From Larix kaempferi (Eukaryota > Streptophyta > Pinopsida > Pinales > Pinaceae), in NCBI GenBank assembly GCA_027924585.1, contig BSBM01000007.1, forward strand, positions 5,224,001 to 5,288,000: DNA of 64,000 nt, read 5' to 3'. Under the pieces are notes generated by a model that was not told the origin of the DNA, searched no databases, and worked only from the letters and a program-made list of their open reading frames with translations. This document shows, piece after piece, positions 23,510 to 34,381 of the stretch; within the stretch, counting starts at the first letter, position 1; every line of letters starts with the position of its first letter. A program made the translations under genes and the position numbers.

Positions 23510-24797
23510 CCCCACGACAGGTGACATGAAAGACTCAATGTGTCGCAAGGACATGCCAACTCATAAGGCAAGCTGGGAAGAGTGGAGAGACGGGGCTTTA
23601 ATGCTTGTCGCCGCTCGATCCAGTGCAATCAAAAGAAGCAGCATTACAAAGGTCGCATCACTGAGGAAGGAGTTCAATCATACGCTGGAGACGTTCTATC
23701 GAGAAGGTGGTTCATCGTGGCTCAAACAAGACGGAATATGGGGGCATGTTTTCATCATCAATGGAGCTGGCTTCGGCTCTCATCCCGCCGCAAGTGTGTT
23801 TTTTCCTCCTTAACATTTCAAGAATTACACCCTGCTTCTCATCGCTTCAAACTCATTTGCTTGTTTCAGTTCACCTTCTCCTCTTGTCGCCCCGACTCTG
23901 GTTTCATCCTACATTTAGGCATAATGGTTAGAACCAAAACCACCCGCAAACGCATGTCCTCCGGTCCCAGGCGGTCTCATTTTCCAAGGGTCGTGAAGGA
24001 CTTGGACAAGTTGCATGGATTCTTTGGCTCGAGGGTAAGCTAACAGGCCCGTGACCAAATTGAACACTAGGAGAATCGAGCGAAGAAGAGGAGTTGCGGT
24101 AATTCACCAGAGGCCTTGCAAGATAGTTTCAAGGGTATCATCGAGGACTCTGGGGAACCACAAACCAGATAGACTAGGCACACCAAGAGCCTCAGTATTT
24201 TTTGGAGCATGAAATCCGTGATGGGTATGACTCTCGATGAAGGCAGGTTGAAGAATAGTAATCAGGAAACGGGCGAGACCTCAGGAGCTTCCACTCAATG
24301 GGAGAAATTGATGCAAACGATGGAGAACGGCTTCAACAGAATGGAAATGGGCATTGGGAATTTGGCTAAGAATCAAGTCACAATGAATGCCAACTTCAAT
24401 GAAAAATGGACCAGTTGCTCAAGCTTATGGAGACTTGGGATAATCCCAACTATAATGTCAATGATGAACCTGTTCAACACTCGGGTGACATGTCGAACCA
24501 AGTTCAACCAGGTCGCAATCATTCCCTAGCCCATGAGGGCATTTAACTGTTAAGTCATGTTATGCTTCATCTTTATCTGTTTGGTATTTTGATTATGATT
24601 AGGGTCATAACCCCCGGCCTGTGGGGGAATAGGAAAACAAGGACCATATTGGTTTCAAACTCATGAATCCGATATAGTTTCTCGCAACCGCTTTGCTATA
24701 TGGATACCTTGAACAGGATGAACTGTCTAACGAATTTTGTAGATATATGTATATTCTTCTTCTGTTTCTAATATAAATTTTCGAATCTTACTAAAAA
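23510..24797 (+). mobile_element. Poly-A-tailed retroposon 1
   Basis: A distinct, more GC-rich insert begins CCCCACGACAGG. It ends with TCTTACTAAAAAAAAA at about 24800. Target-site copies are AAAGTTAAAAAGTA (23496-23509) and AAAGTTAAAAAAGTA (about 24798-24812, one extra A). The structure matches target-primed LINE-type insertion. It carries one ORF remnant (23924-24529) and no reverse transcriptase, so it is non-autonomous or truncated. Confidence 0.7.
23924..24529 (+). pseudogene. Coil-forming ORF in retroposon 1, function unknown
   Basis: One frame runs from ATG 23924 (MVRTKTTRKRMSSGPRR, strongly basic) to a TAG at 24527-24529, about 200 codons. Stops lie near 24041, 24068 and 24170. The second half contains TQWEKLMQTMENGFNRME and GNLAKNQVTMNANFNEKW, with heptad-like hydrophobic spacing that suggests a short coiled coil. 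A basic N-terminus followed by a coiled coil resembles the general layout of LINE ORF1 RNA-binding proteins, but I see no recognisable RNA-binding domain. The similarly sized frame in the neighbouring retroposon (25567-26172) makes a shared family plausible. Confidence 0.45.
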
Positions 24798-24869
24798 AAA
24801 AGTTAAAAAAGTAAAATAATGGTAAATAGATCAATAAAGTTAAAAAGTAAAATACGGGGGGGTAATTTT

Positions 24870-25244
24870 TTACTCCAAGGGGAACAAGCAGAAGGAGTTT
24901 GCCTAGGCATAGGAAGAAAAAACAATAATGGAGCGGAGTGGTTTGGTCTCATCAAAGGACTGGAGATTGCTATCAACCTGGGAATAACGAAACTTATGGT
25001 CTTAGGAGACTCCTTAATCATTATCAGAGAAGCTAAATGTATAGTCGGAAAAAGAAAAGAGCCCACCTCAAAAATGCATCATCTCCTACTCTGCATCAGC
25101 AAAGATTTTCATGAGCTTACCTTTCAGCATATTCTGCGAGGACTAAATGGTCAAGATGATGAAATAGCTAATATCGGAGTCAGACTATCCTATGGCGTTC
25201 TAAGTTACAACAATGATGCCTTGGAAAAGTCATGGATTCCCTAG
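24870..25244 (+). pseudogene. LINE-type RNase H domain fragment
   Basis: The residues EWFGLIKGLEIAINLGITKL, then MVLGDSLIIIREAK, then FQHILRGLNGQDDEIANIG match the order of the plant LINE/RNase H family (helix with Glu, beta strand ending GDS, and the final DE-AN motif). The domain degrades element RNA in RNA:DNA hybrids during retrotransposition. The N-terminal catalytic Asp strand is not visible at the 5' boundary, so the domain is truncated at the start of the insert. The frame ends at TAG 25242-25244. Confidence 0.8.
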
Positions 25245-25566
25245 ACTAAGGTTAGTCTTAAATGTTTGGGCTCATGCCCCCTCCTATGGGCTCCCTTTAT
25301 TTCATTGGGTACAATACTATGGAGTGTCAAAAATTTTAAATTTTGGGGAATTCTCCCTTGGAATTTCGACGGCTCCTTCACTCCTTGTATGCCGCTCTCG
25401 CATGCTTGAATTTATGGCATTAAACCAGCTCGCCAGTTGGCCGGCATGCGGGTTGGATGCTGTGGTATATCATTGCTTCTAGATGCTTCCCAGACTTCAT
25501 TCCATCGTCTTCAGAACTCTACATCTGTTGCTCGTTTTTTCGTTTTATTTTTGTGTTGGCAGGATT

Positions 25567-26172
25567 ATGGAACGTCACGATGTTGGACGTCCTCAGGGAG
25601 GGGGTGACTTGCTTTACCATTGTGTTGGGAGCCCTCATGGAAGGGGCGAAGTGATCCAGAAATGTGGAAGGTGCTTCAAGACGGGGAGAGACCCTAATGG
25701 CGGTTGCAGCTGGGGTTTGCAGTCAGAGAAAATGAGGGGAGACTCAGCAGAAGCAGAGAGCAACCCTAGGCTCGGTCCTTGTTGCAGGCACGTCGAGGTT
25801 GGGACTTTGCATGGACAGACTAGGAATCACAGCATTTCAAAATATGAAATGTAATTCTTGGACCGATTGCAGGAGCTAGAGCTGCAAGTCAAGATGATTT
25901 AAAGTGAAAACCTGGAGCATAAGAAAATATTAACTCGCCTACTCAATCTGGCATATGCTACTCACTCCGAGGTAAAAGCTCAGAACCAGAACATTGCTGA
26001 GAAAGTTGAACACCTGGAAGAGACCCTGGGTCTAGCTTATCCTCACAAGGCTCACAAGCACAAAGTCTCTGGCAGTGATCTTGAAGACATCAACAGGAAA
26101 ATGGAGAAATTGCAGAAGTCATGGCAAATGCAGGAAACTTCGTGGACCTTAGCACAAAGAAGAACGGGGTAG
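25567..26172 (+). pseudogene. Coil-forming ORF in retroposon 2, function unknown
   Basis: One frame runs from ATG 25567 (MERHDVGRPQGGGDLLYHC) to TAG near 26172, about 200 codons. It is broken by TAA codons near 25853 and 25900, both possibly former CAA. The C-terminal half (ILTRLLNLAYATHSEV, EKVEHLEETLGLA, NRKMEKLQKSWQMQ) is rich in charged and leucine residues and looks like coiled coil. It lies downstream of an RNase H domain, which is not the usual LINE gene order. Function unknown. Confidence 0.45.
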
Positions 26173-26614
26173 CGAACTCTGTTGGGGCTACCATGGATAT
26201 TGTTCTGCAGTAGCAGCTCGTCGATTTTGGTCATGGGTTGGACTATTTCTAGTTCTATTATGTTTTTAATGCTTTTTAGTATTGTGTATAAGGTTTCTGG
26301 AACTCTTAGAATAGGCACTAGCTGCAATTTTGGCAACCTGGAAGGTTTAAATTCCAGTTTTTGTATAAGGCAGTATCTTAGCAATGTTTTACTTCTGCAT
26401 ACTCCTCCTAAGGCAGTTTATAAGATGTTACAGTTTTCATAGGACAAGAAGATACAATGATAGTTATCAGCTAGAACATGATGAACTTGGTGTGATGGAT
26501 GTCTTCCTCTTATGGGAGAAATCTGATCAATCTCCGCTATGTATTTTTCTCCTTTTTATATAATCAAAGATGGTTAGTCGTTTCTGCTAAAAAAAAAAGT
26601 TAAAAAGTAAAATA

Positions 26615-27396
26615 ATATAAAATAGTTAAAGGTTTATAGATCATTAAAATTAAATAGGTCAAAATATGTCATGAATCATTTGAAAAATAACATAATTTGT
26701 CACCACTACACTTAGGAGACAACATGAAAATAGTTAAAATAATTAATAATATAAGCAAAATAAAGGGTCACACTTGCCATTCATGTGTGTTTTAATATAA
26801 TAAATTTAGTTTTAAAAATATAATATGTGTGTCTGAGATTAATTATCCAAAATAATCCAAGTACCCTGAAAATCCAAAGCAATATGAGTTCACTTGAATT
26901 GCATTGATTTAAGTAACTCCACTCTCTGATATTAAGTTTAAATTACAATGAATTTATTGTTTGTTGCATTGATATTAATAATTCATTAGAGGAAATTTCA
27001 ACTTAAAATGGGCCTTACGAAAATCCTTCTCATAATGTGTAAGCCAAACAAAATCCTTTAAAATTTAAAATGGGTGTCGTATGACTAGGCACTTTAATAT
27101 TACATGGAAATTTTTAATTATTTAATTTGAGTATAGGTGTAATTTTTTAATAATATAATTCAACTACCCTAAACAGGAATGTGGGACAAGTAACCCAAAA
27201 TTATATTAATTATTAAAAATAAAATTAATGTTTTGGCCCTATAAAAGTCAAATGACCCAAAATTATATTAAATATTAAAAATGAAATTGATGTGCTAACA
27301 AATTTATATGATTAATTTAGTCCCTTATATTTATATTTATGATTAGTTTAGTCCCTTATATTTAGCAATTTATTTAACAAATTTGAAATAGTATGT
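26615..27396. other. AT-rich spacer with short duplications
   Basis: It contains a direct duplication of CCCAAAATTATATTAA-type sequence (near 27194 and 27248) and of TAGTCCCTTATATTTA (27319 / 27350). Sequence at 26860-27000 is a diverged relative of the ~270-bp unit at 27960-29760. No coding signal. Confidence 0.6.
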
Positions 27397-27828
27397 TAAA
27401 ATTTGGGTTAGCAAATTTTATTAAATCTTGTGCTAATAAATTAATTTAAATATAAAATAGATAGATAGAGACTTTTTATAAAAGAATTTGGGTGAACGAA
27501 ATTTATTAAATTTTGTGCTAATAAATTAATTTAAATATAAAATAGATAAAATAGTGCCTTTTATAAATAAATAAAAAAATGGGTTAACAAATTTTATCAA
27601 ATCTTGTGCTAATAAATTAATTTAAATATAAAATAGATAGATAGGGACTTTTTAAAAAAGAATTTGGGTTAACGAATTTTATTAAATCTTGTGTTAATAA
27701 ATTAATTTAAATATAAAATAAATAAATAGGGTCTTTTATAACAAATTGGGTTAGGAAATTTTATTAAATATTGTGCTAAAAAATTAATTTAAATATAAAA
27801 TACATAAATTGGGTCTTTTTGATAAAAG
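27397..27828. repeat. ~85-bp tandem repeat, 5 units
   Basis: Five adjacent units contain TTGGGTTAACAAATTTTATT, TTGTGCTAATAAATTAATTT and AAATATAAAATAGATA. They start near 27397, 27484, 27577, 27661 and 27743. They differ by substitutions and small indels. No coding potential. Confidence 0.9.
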
Positions 27829-27959
27829 TGGGATATATTGTGCAACTTAGATAAAAGTAAAATAATACAAAGATATATTAAAATATTGTCTACATGGCAT
27901 TATTTTATAAATGCAACAAACAGTAAAATTCACTATAACTTAAACCTAATATCAGATAG

Positions 27960-29760
27960 TGGAGTCAAATTGCTTTGGATTTTAGGGGTACTTGGATTAT
28001 TTTACTATTTGTTGCATTGATATCAATGATTTCTCTCTTCGGATCATTGATACCAGTGCAACAAACAATAAAAATTTAAAACTATCTAACCTGACATGTT
28101 TATAAACACAATAAAAATACAGTATGATAACAGTGATTCCTCTCTTTGAATCATTGATATCAATGCAAATAGTAAAATTCACTATAACTAAAACATAATA
28201 CCAGCATAGATCCATCTTAAACCCGTATCTATCAAGCACCGAGAGGGATCCAATTTCTTGAGGTGTATTTCTTTTTTTAAATTTAAACTCAAGAAATTTG
28301 ATATCTCTTGATTGATAGACCCTGGTTTAAGTTTTAAGTTTTTATTTTATAAACGAACATCGATTTTTTAAATACTTTTCATAATATTTTATTTTATGAG
28401 CCAACATGGATTTTTTTTAAATATTTTCATTAATTTTTTATTTTATGAGCCGACATGAATTTATTAATGGCCGACATAATATAATTTATTACTTTTTGCT
28501 ATTAGATGTAATGCTACATCACACATGTAATGGGACACATACACGTTACAACATCTCCCCCATACTGGGCTGTAGAGCACCTCGTTTCACTCGGTGCAAT
28601 CAGAGAGTGGAGTCACTGATATTCCAAGTGAAATCAATTTGCTTTGGATTTTCAAGGTACTTGGATTATTTTATTGTTTGTTGCATTGATATCAATTATT
28701 CATCTCTTTGAATCATTGATATCAATGCAAAAAAAAATTAAAAATATTTAAGCCGACATGTATATAAACACAATAAAAATATAGTATGATGTCAATGATC
28801 CTGCTCTTTGAACCACTGATATCAATGAAATAAACAATAAATTTCACTATAACTTAAGCATAATATCAAAGAGTAGAGTCACTGATAATCTAAGTGAAAT
28901 CAAATTGCTATGGATTTTCAGACTACATGGATTATTTTACTATTCGTTGCATTGATATCAATGATTGCTTTCTTTGAATTATTGATATTAGTGCAACAAA
29001 CAATAAAATTTTAAAAATATTTAAGCCGACATGTATATAAACACAATAAAAATACATATGATATTAGTGATTCCTCTATTTGAATCAATGATATCAATGC
29101 AATAAACAATAGAATTCACTATAAATTAAACATAATATCAGAGAGTGGAATCACTGATAATCCAAGTGAAATCATATTTCTTTGGATTTCCAGGGTACTT
29201 GGATTATTTTATTGTTTGTTGCATTGATATTAGTGATTCCTCTCTTTGAATCATCGATATCAATGCAACAAACTGTAAAAATTTAAAAATATTTAAGACA
29301 ACGTGTGTATAAACACAATAAAAATACAGTATGATATCAGTGATTTCTCTCTTTGAATCACTAATATCAATGCAACAACAAGTAAAATTCACTATAACTT
29401 AAACCTAATATCAGAGAGTGGAGTTACTAATAGTCCAAGTGGTATCAAATTACTTTGGATTTTCAGGGTACTTGGATTATTTTACTATTTGTTGCATTGA
29501 TATGAACGACTCATCTCTTTAAATCATTGATATCAATGCAACAAACAACAAAATTCATTATAACTTAAACAAGTTCAATGTGCATTGCTATCAGTGATTC
29601 ATCTCTTTGAATCATCGATATCAACTCAACAAACAATAAAATTCACTGAAACTTAAACCTAATATCAAAGAGTGGAGTCACTAATAATACAAAGCAATTC
29701 AATTACATTGATGTGATATGACGACATCTTCCCCCAATGTGGTTATTTTTTTGAAAAAGG
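27960..29760. repeat. ~270-bp tandem array with nested dyads
   Basis: The block TACTTGGATTATTTTACTAT recurs at about 27990, 28660, 28926, 29200 and 29470. A second block, GTGATTCCTCTCTTTGAATC, recurs at about 28131, 28794, 29068, 29338 and 29595. Spacing is about 266-275 bp except for a 663-bp step where about 390 bp (28240-28620) is inserted. Each unit contains GTTGCATTGATATCAATGA and its inverse TCATTGATATCAATGCAAC, so each can fold on itself. It looks like a young satellite-type array built from a foldback element. Confidence 0.85.
28205..28341. repeat. Foldback (hairpin) element inside the array
   Basis: The left arm GATCCATCTTAAACCCGTATC plus TATCAAGCA faces the right arm TTGATTGATAGACCCTGG plus TTTAAGTTTTAAG in inverted orientation. 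Its arms resemble those of the hairpin at 29884-30062. It lies in the ~390-bp interruption of the 270-bp array. Confidence 0.55.
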
Positions 29761-29883
29761 GTTTTATTGCATGTTGCATTGATTTCGGTGACTCCACTCT
29801 CTAATATTAGGTTTAAGTTATAGCACTTGCATTTTACATACATAATGATAATCATCTACAAAGTTAATGTGACCTCCTCGGAC

Positions 29884-30062
29884 TGCAACCATCCTAGATC
29901 CATCTAAACTCATGATCTACCATGCATTTAGAGGGATCAAATCCCTCGAGGTGAAAATCTATCCAACAAGATATAAACAATAAAAAAGGTTTGCACCTCT
30001 ACGAATTTTATCCCTTTTGCGCATGGTAGATCTAGAGTTTAGATGGATTTAGGCTGGTTGCA
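29884..30062. repeat. MITE-like foldback element, ~45-bp inverted ends
   Basis: The left end is TGCAACCATCCTAGATCCAT followed by CTAAACTCATGATCTACCATG. The right end is the imperfect reverse complement (CATGGTAGATCTAGAGTTTAG, then ATGGATTTAGGCTGGTTGCA). Total length is about 180 bp with no coding. A short target duplication is not evident. Confidence 0.8.
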
Positions 30063-30077
30063 ATAACTCAATCACAT

Positions 30078-30335
30078 GATGAGAATTACCATAAGCAAGT
30101 TTTTAAAGACTTCTTTGAATTGTTTCCAACCTTTAATCTATTGATTAGATAAAGCACTATACCAAGTATGTACTTTTCCTTCAAGAGTGAGAGGGAACAA
30201 CCCCAAACAAGATCTTCTTAAATAATGTTAAGTAACCACAATTTAGGCTCAAAATTTTTAATATGATAAAATGTATTGGTTTCCCCCTCACAATGAAATT
30301 TTGGCAAGAGACCAGACACAAATTCGTATTGTCCT
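30078..30335 (-). pseudogene. gag: Retrotransposon Gag fragment
   Basis: On the minus strand, LPKFHCEGETNTFYHIKNF (near 30320-30265) leads into KLWLLNII, a TAA near 30220, then FPLTLEGKVHTWYSAL after a frame change (near 30185-30140) and WKQFKEVFKNLL (near 30115-30080). The order F-x-G-E...H...L..I..E...LTLEGK..TWY...W..F...F is the retrotransposon Gag domain of Ty3/gypsy elements. Only this domain remains; no pol is seen nearby. Confidence 0.7.
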
Positions 30336-30469
30336 CCCATGCAGAAATTCCGAGTACAACCATGAACTATTAATGCATGTACAAAAAGAATGGCTCCATG
30401 CAAGTTTGCTTGTAATCCACCGACGATTTAGCACCAAATTGTTGACATGGTCAAAATGACTCTTGTTAA

Positions 30470-31870
30470 CTGCATAGGCTTACTCAACAAAAGGACCCAA
30501 TTAAACGTTTCTCTATCGAAATGCCAAGGCCTCCAATTATGGCTTAGTTGTCGTAATCTAGGGATGATGAGTTTTCAATGGAATGTAACTAATATGAAAT
30601 GTTGGAATGCAATATGAAATGCATATGACTAAATTCTAAATGGCAGTGGTAACAAGAGTTGGCAATGCAACTGGTAGTAGGCATAATAGTCCACTACCGC
30701 CACAAAAAAATGAACTTGAATTGGACCCTTCCAACTCCCTTCTAAAGTAGAATTGTCCAACTTCTAAGAGCACTTCCCTGGCATAAAATTAATGAACTAA
30801 AATGAAACAAGATTAGGCATATAGTGTTAGGGAGAATGCTCCACCAATGAAAGAATATGTAAAATTAGAGGTTCTAAGTAATCGGAAACTGCCCACAAGC
30901 TACTAAGAGACTCCTTCCTTCACATTAGTTGTTAGCAAGTAACAAATCAGTGATAATAGTCCACAAGTTAGAATACCCATGCTCACAAGCACCAACAGAA
31001 CTAGTTAAAGAAAAAGTAGTCCATGCTAATAAGAGTTATGCAAGAGTGTTGTAACACTAGCTAACAATGGCCACTTTATCAACATACGAAGATAGATTAC
31101 AATGCCAAAAATAACCCACCTTTGCTTGAAGTCAAGCACTATATTTATTTATAAGTTTATATTGAGGCTCTTATCCATCCAAGTATTTAACTCTTTTACT
31201 AGCCTAGACTATTTGGTTGACTTGGGATCTTAAGCCTTCTACAAATTTTGCTTTTACATGTTGTCTATTCAACTCAATGTGAGGTTAATATTCAATTAAA
31301 ATTATATATAACTATAAATTTTCTCACTTAAGGTAAGCCTCATTAATAAGTAATGTTTGACTCTTTTTTGCAAACATGTCGAGCACAAGTCCTTTGTCTT
31401 GGAAAATAATGCTTACTTGCTTGCTTCGTGCATACAAGTCACTTTTATCTATGGGAGGCACTTTTATGACATTTAGGCTCACTGCTTGTAAATTTTTCTC
31501 TTCTCCTGTCCCTACTTGGCTCTTTACTGAAAATTAGACCTTCTATTTGTGATGAATAGGATTTAAGATTTCATTATTCCTTACATTGTTTTGCTATGTC
31601 TTTGGTAATTGCTCTGAACTTCAACTCCATCCTCCATTTGTCTGGAAGACTTTTATTTGAATGGCATTGTAATGCTCCAAACCTCTTTACTTCTTTTCTA
31701 TCATTGTATCTCTTCTTACAAACACAACATTGATTAAACAAGAACATGGGATGAGAGTAATAAGATATAAGACAAAGGGGTAAGAAGTAATACCTGAATT
31801 TACCAACACCAAAGAAAATATAACTTTTTAAAACTCTAAATACAAGAATTGTGGCTTTAATTGAAATGAA
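30470..31870. other. Unclassified sequence
   Basis: No domain, terminal repeat or convincing frame is visible. Composition is AT-rich. It is probably decayed repeat material flanking the Gag fragment. Confidence 0.5.
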
Positions 31871-32417
31871 TCAAGTGTGAATGGTAGGAAAGCTCAGGAA
31901 GACATTTATCCTAGTATTGTGTATGAATTTTCTGCAATCAACCTCTCATACTACAAATGTAACAAAGCCACTTAAACTTGAGTATGATATAGCATTTGTT
32001 AATTTACTACATCATCAATAAATCAAAGTAATGTCATCATGATATCAACAAGAATTGTCATGGATTCAAACCCAAGTGAGTAATATCACTAGTTATTATA
32101 TGTGATGCACATGTTATAAAACTTAAGTTCTACCATCAACTTTCAAGTGTGAATGGTAGGAAATCTTAGGGAAGGTATTTATCCTAGTATTGTGTGTGAA
32201 TTTTCTGCAATCAACCTCTCATTCTACAAATGTAACAAAGCGACTTAACCTTGAGTGTGATATAGCATTGGTCAATTTACTACATCGTCGATAAATCAAA
32301 GTACTGCCATTATGCTATCAACAAGAGCGGTCATGGATTCAAACCCAAGTGAGTAATATCACGAGTTATTGTATGTGATGCACGTGTTATAAAACTTAAG
32401 CTCTACCATCAACTTTC
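31871..32417. repeat. 272-bp tandem duplication (2 copies)
   Basis: Copy 1 (31871-32142) and copy 2 (32143-32417) both start TCAAGTGTGAATGGTAGGAA and end CTACCATCAACTTTC. They share TTATCCTAGTATTGTGT, TTTTCTGCAATCAACCTCTC and CATGGATTCAAACCCAAGTG. They differ by scattered substitutions. No coding frame is conserved, so this is a simple local duplication. Confidence 0.92.
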
Positions 32418-34155
32418 CGACATTGGATAGTGTTTATACATAACATTATTTGCCTACAAAATACAAGAAAATAGATATTTCATAATAATTACATTGTGAA
32501 AGAGTGTGTAAAGGTAGAAAAGGCCAAACTAAACATACAAAACAATGGTATCATACGATATGTATCTCGAAAGGATCCATGGCTTCCTTGAAGTTTGACC
32601 ATCTATGAATTTATTCAAGTTATGGAATTTCTATGCCAACCATGCGGACCACTATAATGAGTTGAGCGATAGAATGGAATATTATGAAAATTTAAGATAT
32701 ATTTTGTAATTGTAGCAAATGAGATATTCATATCCCTATTATCAATAAACTTTCATGTTTTTCACCATTACCCTTCAGCCATTTTCGAAATACCAAGCCT
32801 CTTCTAAGTTCAAGTGTGGCGAATCAATCCCAATATGTTGTTATATTTCTACCTGGATTGTATGTAAAATGGATTGATTTCACTTGTTGCCTAATATCAT
32901 TATAAGATCTTTCTAGATTGTGGTTGTAGCTACATGAACACAATGGTACTAAATTGTTCAGCTTTATTAGATTAACCACAAGTGCAAAACATTGTTTCCC
33001 CTTGAGGGTTCAAATGTGTTTGTCCCAAAGGCTTGATGAAGACATCCATCGCTTCAGCTAGTTCCTTTAATGAATGATAATAATCCTAAAAGCCATGGTG
33101 AAATGTAGACCTGTCCTAGGATAGAGATAGTTGTGAGAGGCAAAAATCACAAGGTTGGAGTGCTAAGTAGCCCAAATCATAGAGTTTGAGGCAACAATTA
33201 TCTAGGTATGTGATTTTTCCTTTAGTGAGAAAGATAAAATAAATTGCTTAGTGTTTGCATGTATTTGATTTTGGCCTTTAGTGGAAGGAGTTTCCCCATA
33301 AAGGAAAAATTGAAAAGGTTGAGGGTCTCTGCACCCCAAGCATGCAATTTTGGTAAGTAAATTTACGTCTACCCCTCCAAGTATGTCATTTTGTCCTCTA
33401 GTGGTGCTTTGTTTGATGGAAAAACCCATTGGCCTCCTAGCTCTATGAGATGTCTTCCAATACTAGGCGTACATCCAATACAACCAACAACAAGTGCAAA
33501 TCTGCCGGAACATTAGAAAATCTTGTTGGTTAAGAATATACAAGAAAAGTCATTTTTCAATGGCATCTTCATTACTTGTTAAATGTTTGTAAGTTATAAT
33601 AGGTTGACCAAAGATCCTCATATGCAGTAAAATATCATTTTCTCATGAGAAAACCGATGAACACAATGTTATGTTGTGCATTTACTAATTTTTTAGGAAC
33701 TAAATCTTCTACCCATTCATGAAATGCTTTCTCCAAATTTTTTAAATTCCATAGTTCCTGACTATGTAACTTGAACCTTATTGGAGAATATGTTGCTCAA
33801 TAGACATTACATGTCATCTCTTCACACCTCCATCTTTGTTAATAAAGAAAATACTCAAGTCTCATATCCTTTCTACCTTCACCTCCATTTTTATTAATCA
33901 TGGAGAAAGTAATTTCCTTATATATATTTGCCACCTTCATCTTTGTAGCTCACCCAAATATTATCTTCAAACAAAATTGGGTGACAAGACATATTTGACT
34001 TTTTGGATTGTTTAATGATGAATCTTTTACACCCGCCCCATTTGTTGGATGAAATATGGTGTCAAGGCTAGCAAAGAGAAGTTCATGCTTACCTAAGTTG
34101 TTAAATATGCAGCATCAAGAGACATTCTCCAAACCAATCTTGTACAACCAAGATT
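32418..34155. other. Unclassified sequence
   Basis: No gene recognised. Around 33200-33420 a loose motif of the form TATGT.ATTTT..CCT.TAGTG appears three times about 80-115 bp apart, which may be a remnant tandem repeat. Confidence 0.5.
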
Positions 34156-34158
34156 GAT

Positions 34159-34370
34159 CCTCCCATATAGAGGTGAGCACTTTGATTTCCTTCTGTGTAA
34201 AGGTTATTCCTCTCGTATAGAGGTTCTTGATCAAAGTAATGATGTTGTAAAGTCTTGTTGGACAAGACTCCAAACTTGCATTCCAAGTCATGATTCTCAT
34301 GTGAACCTTTTGTATAAAGGTATCCATGGGATGGACCTCCCATATAGAGGTGGACCTTCCGTATAAAGGT
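34159..34370. repeat. Six copies of a 16-bp imperfect palindrome
   Basis: CCTCCCATATAGAGGT occurs at 34159-34174 and 34336-34351, and CCTCTCGTATAGAGGT at 34209-34224. The second version (CCTTYYGTATAAAGGT type) occurs at 34189-34204, 34306-34321 and 34355-34370. All fit CCT-N3-RTRTARAGGT with a palindromic outline. Members of the two versions are interleaved. Placement just before a copia LTR suggests decayed LTR or subterminal repeats; function is unknown. Confidence 0.8.
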
Positions 34371-34381
34371 CATGCTTTACT

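Larger units (their letters stand above)
24855..26595 (+). mobile_element. Poly-A-tailed retroposon 2 with RNase H domain
   Basis: The insert is bounded by the 19-bp direct repeat AAAGTTAAAAAGTAAAATA (24836-24854 and 26596-26614) and ends with GCTAAAAAAAAAA. The 5' part encodes a LINE-type RNase H domain. The 3' part encodes a separate coil-forming frame, then about 400 bp without clear coding. Lacking endonuclease and reverse transcriptase, it appears 5'-truncated or rearranged. Confidence 0.82.
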
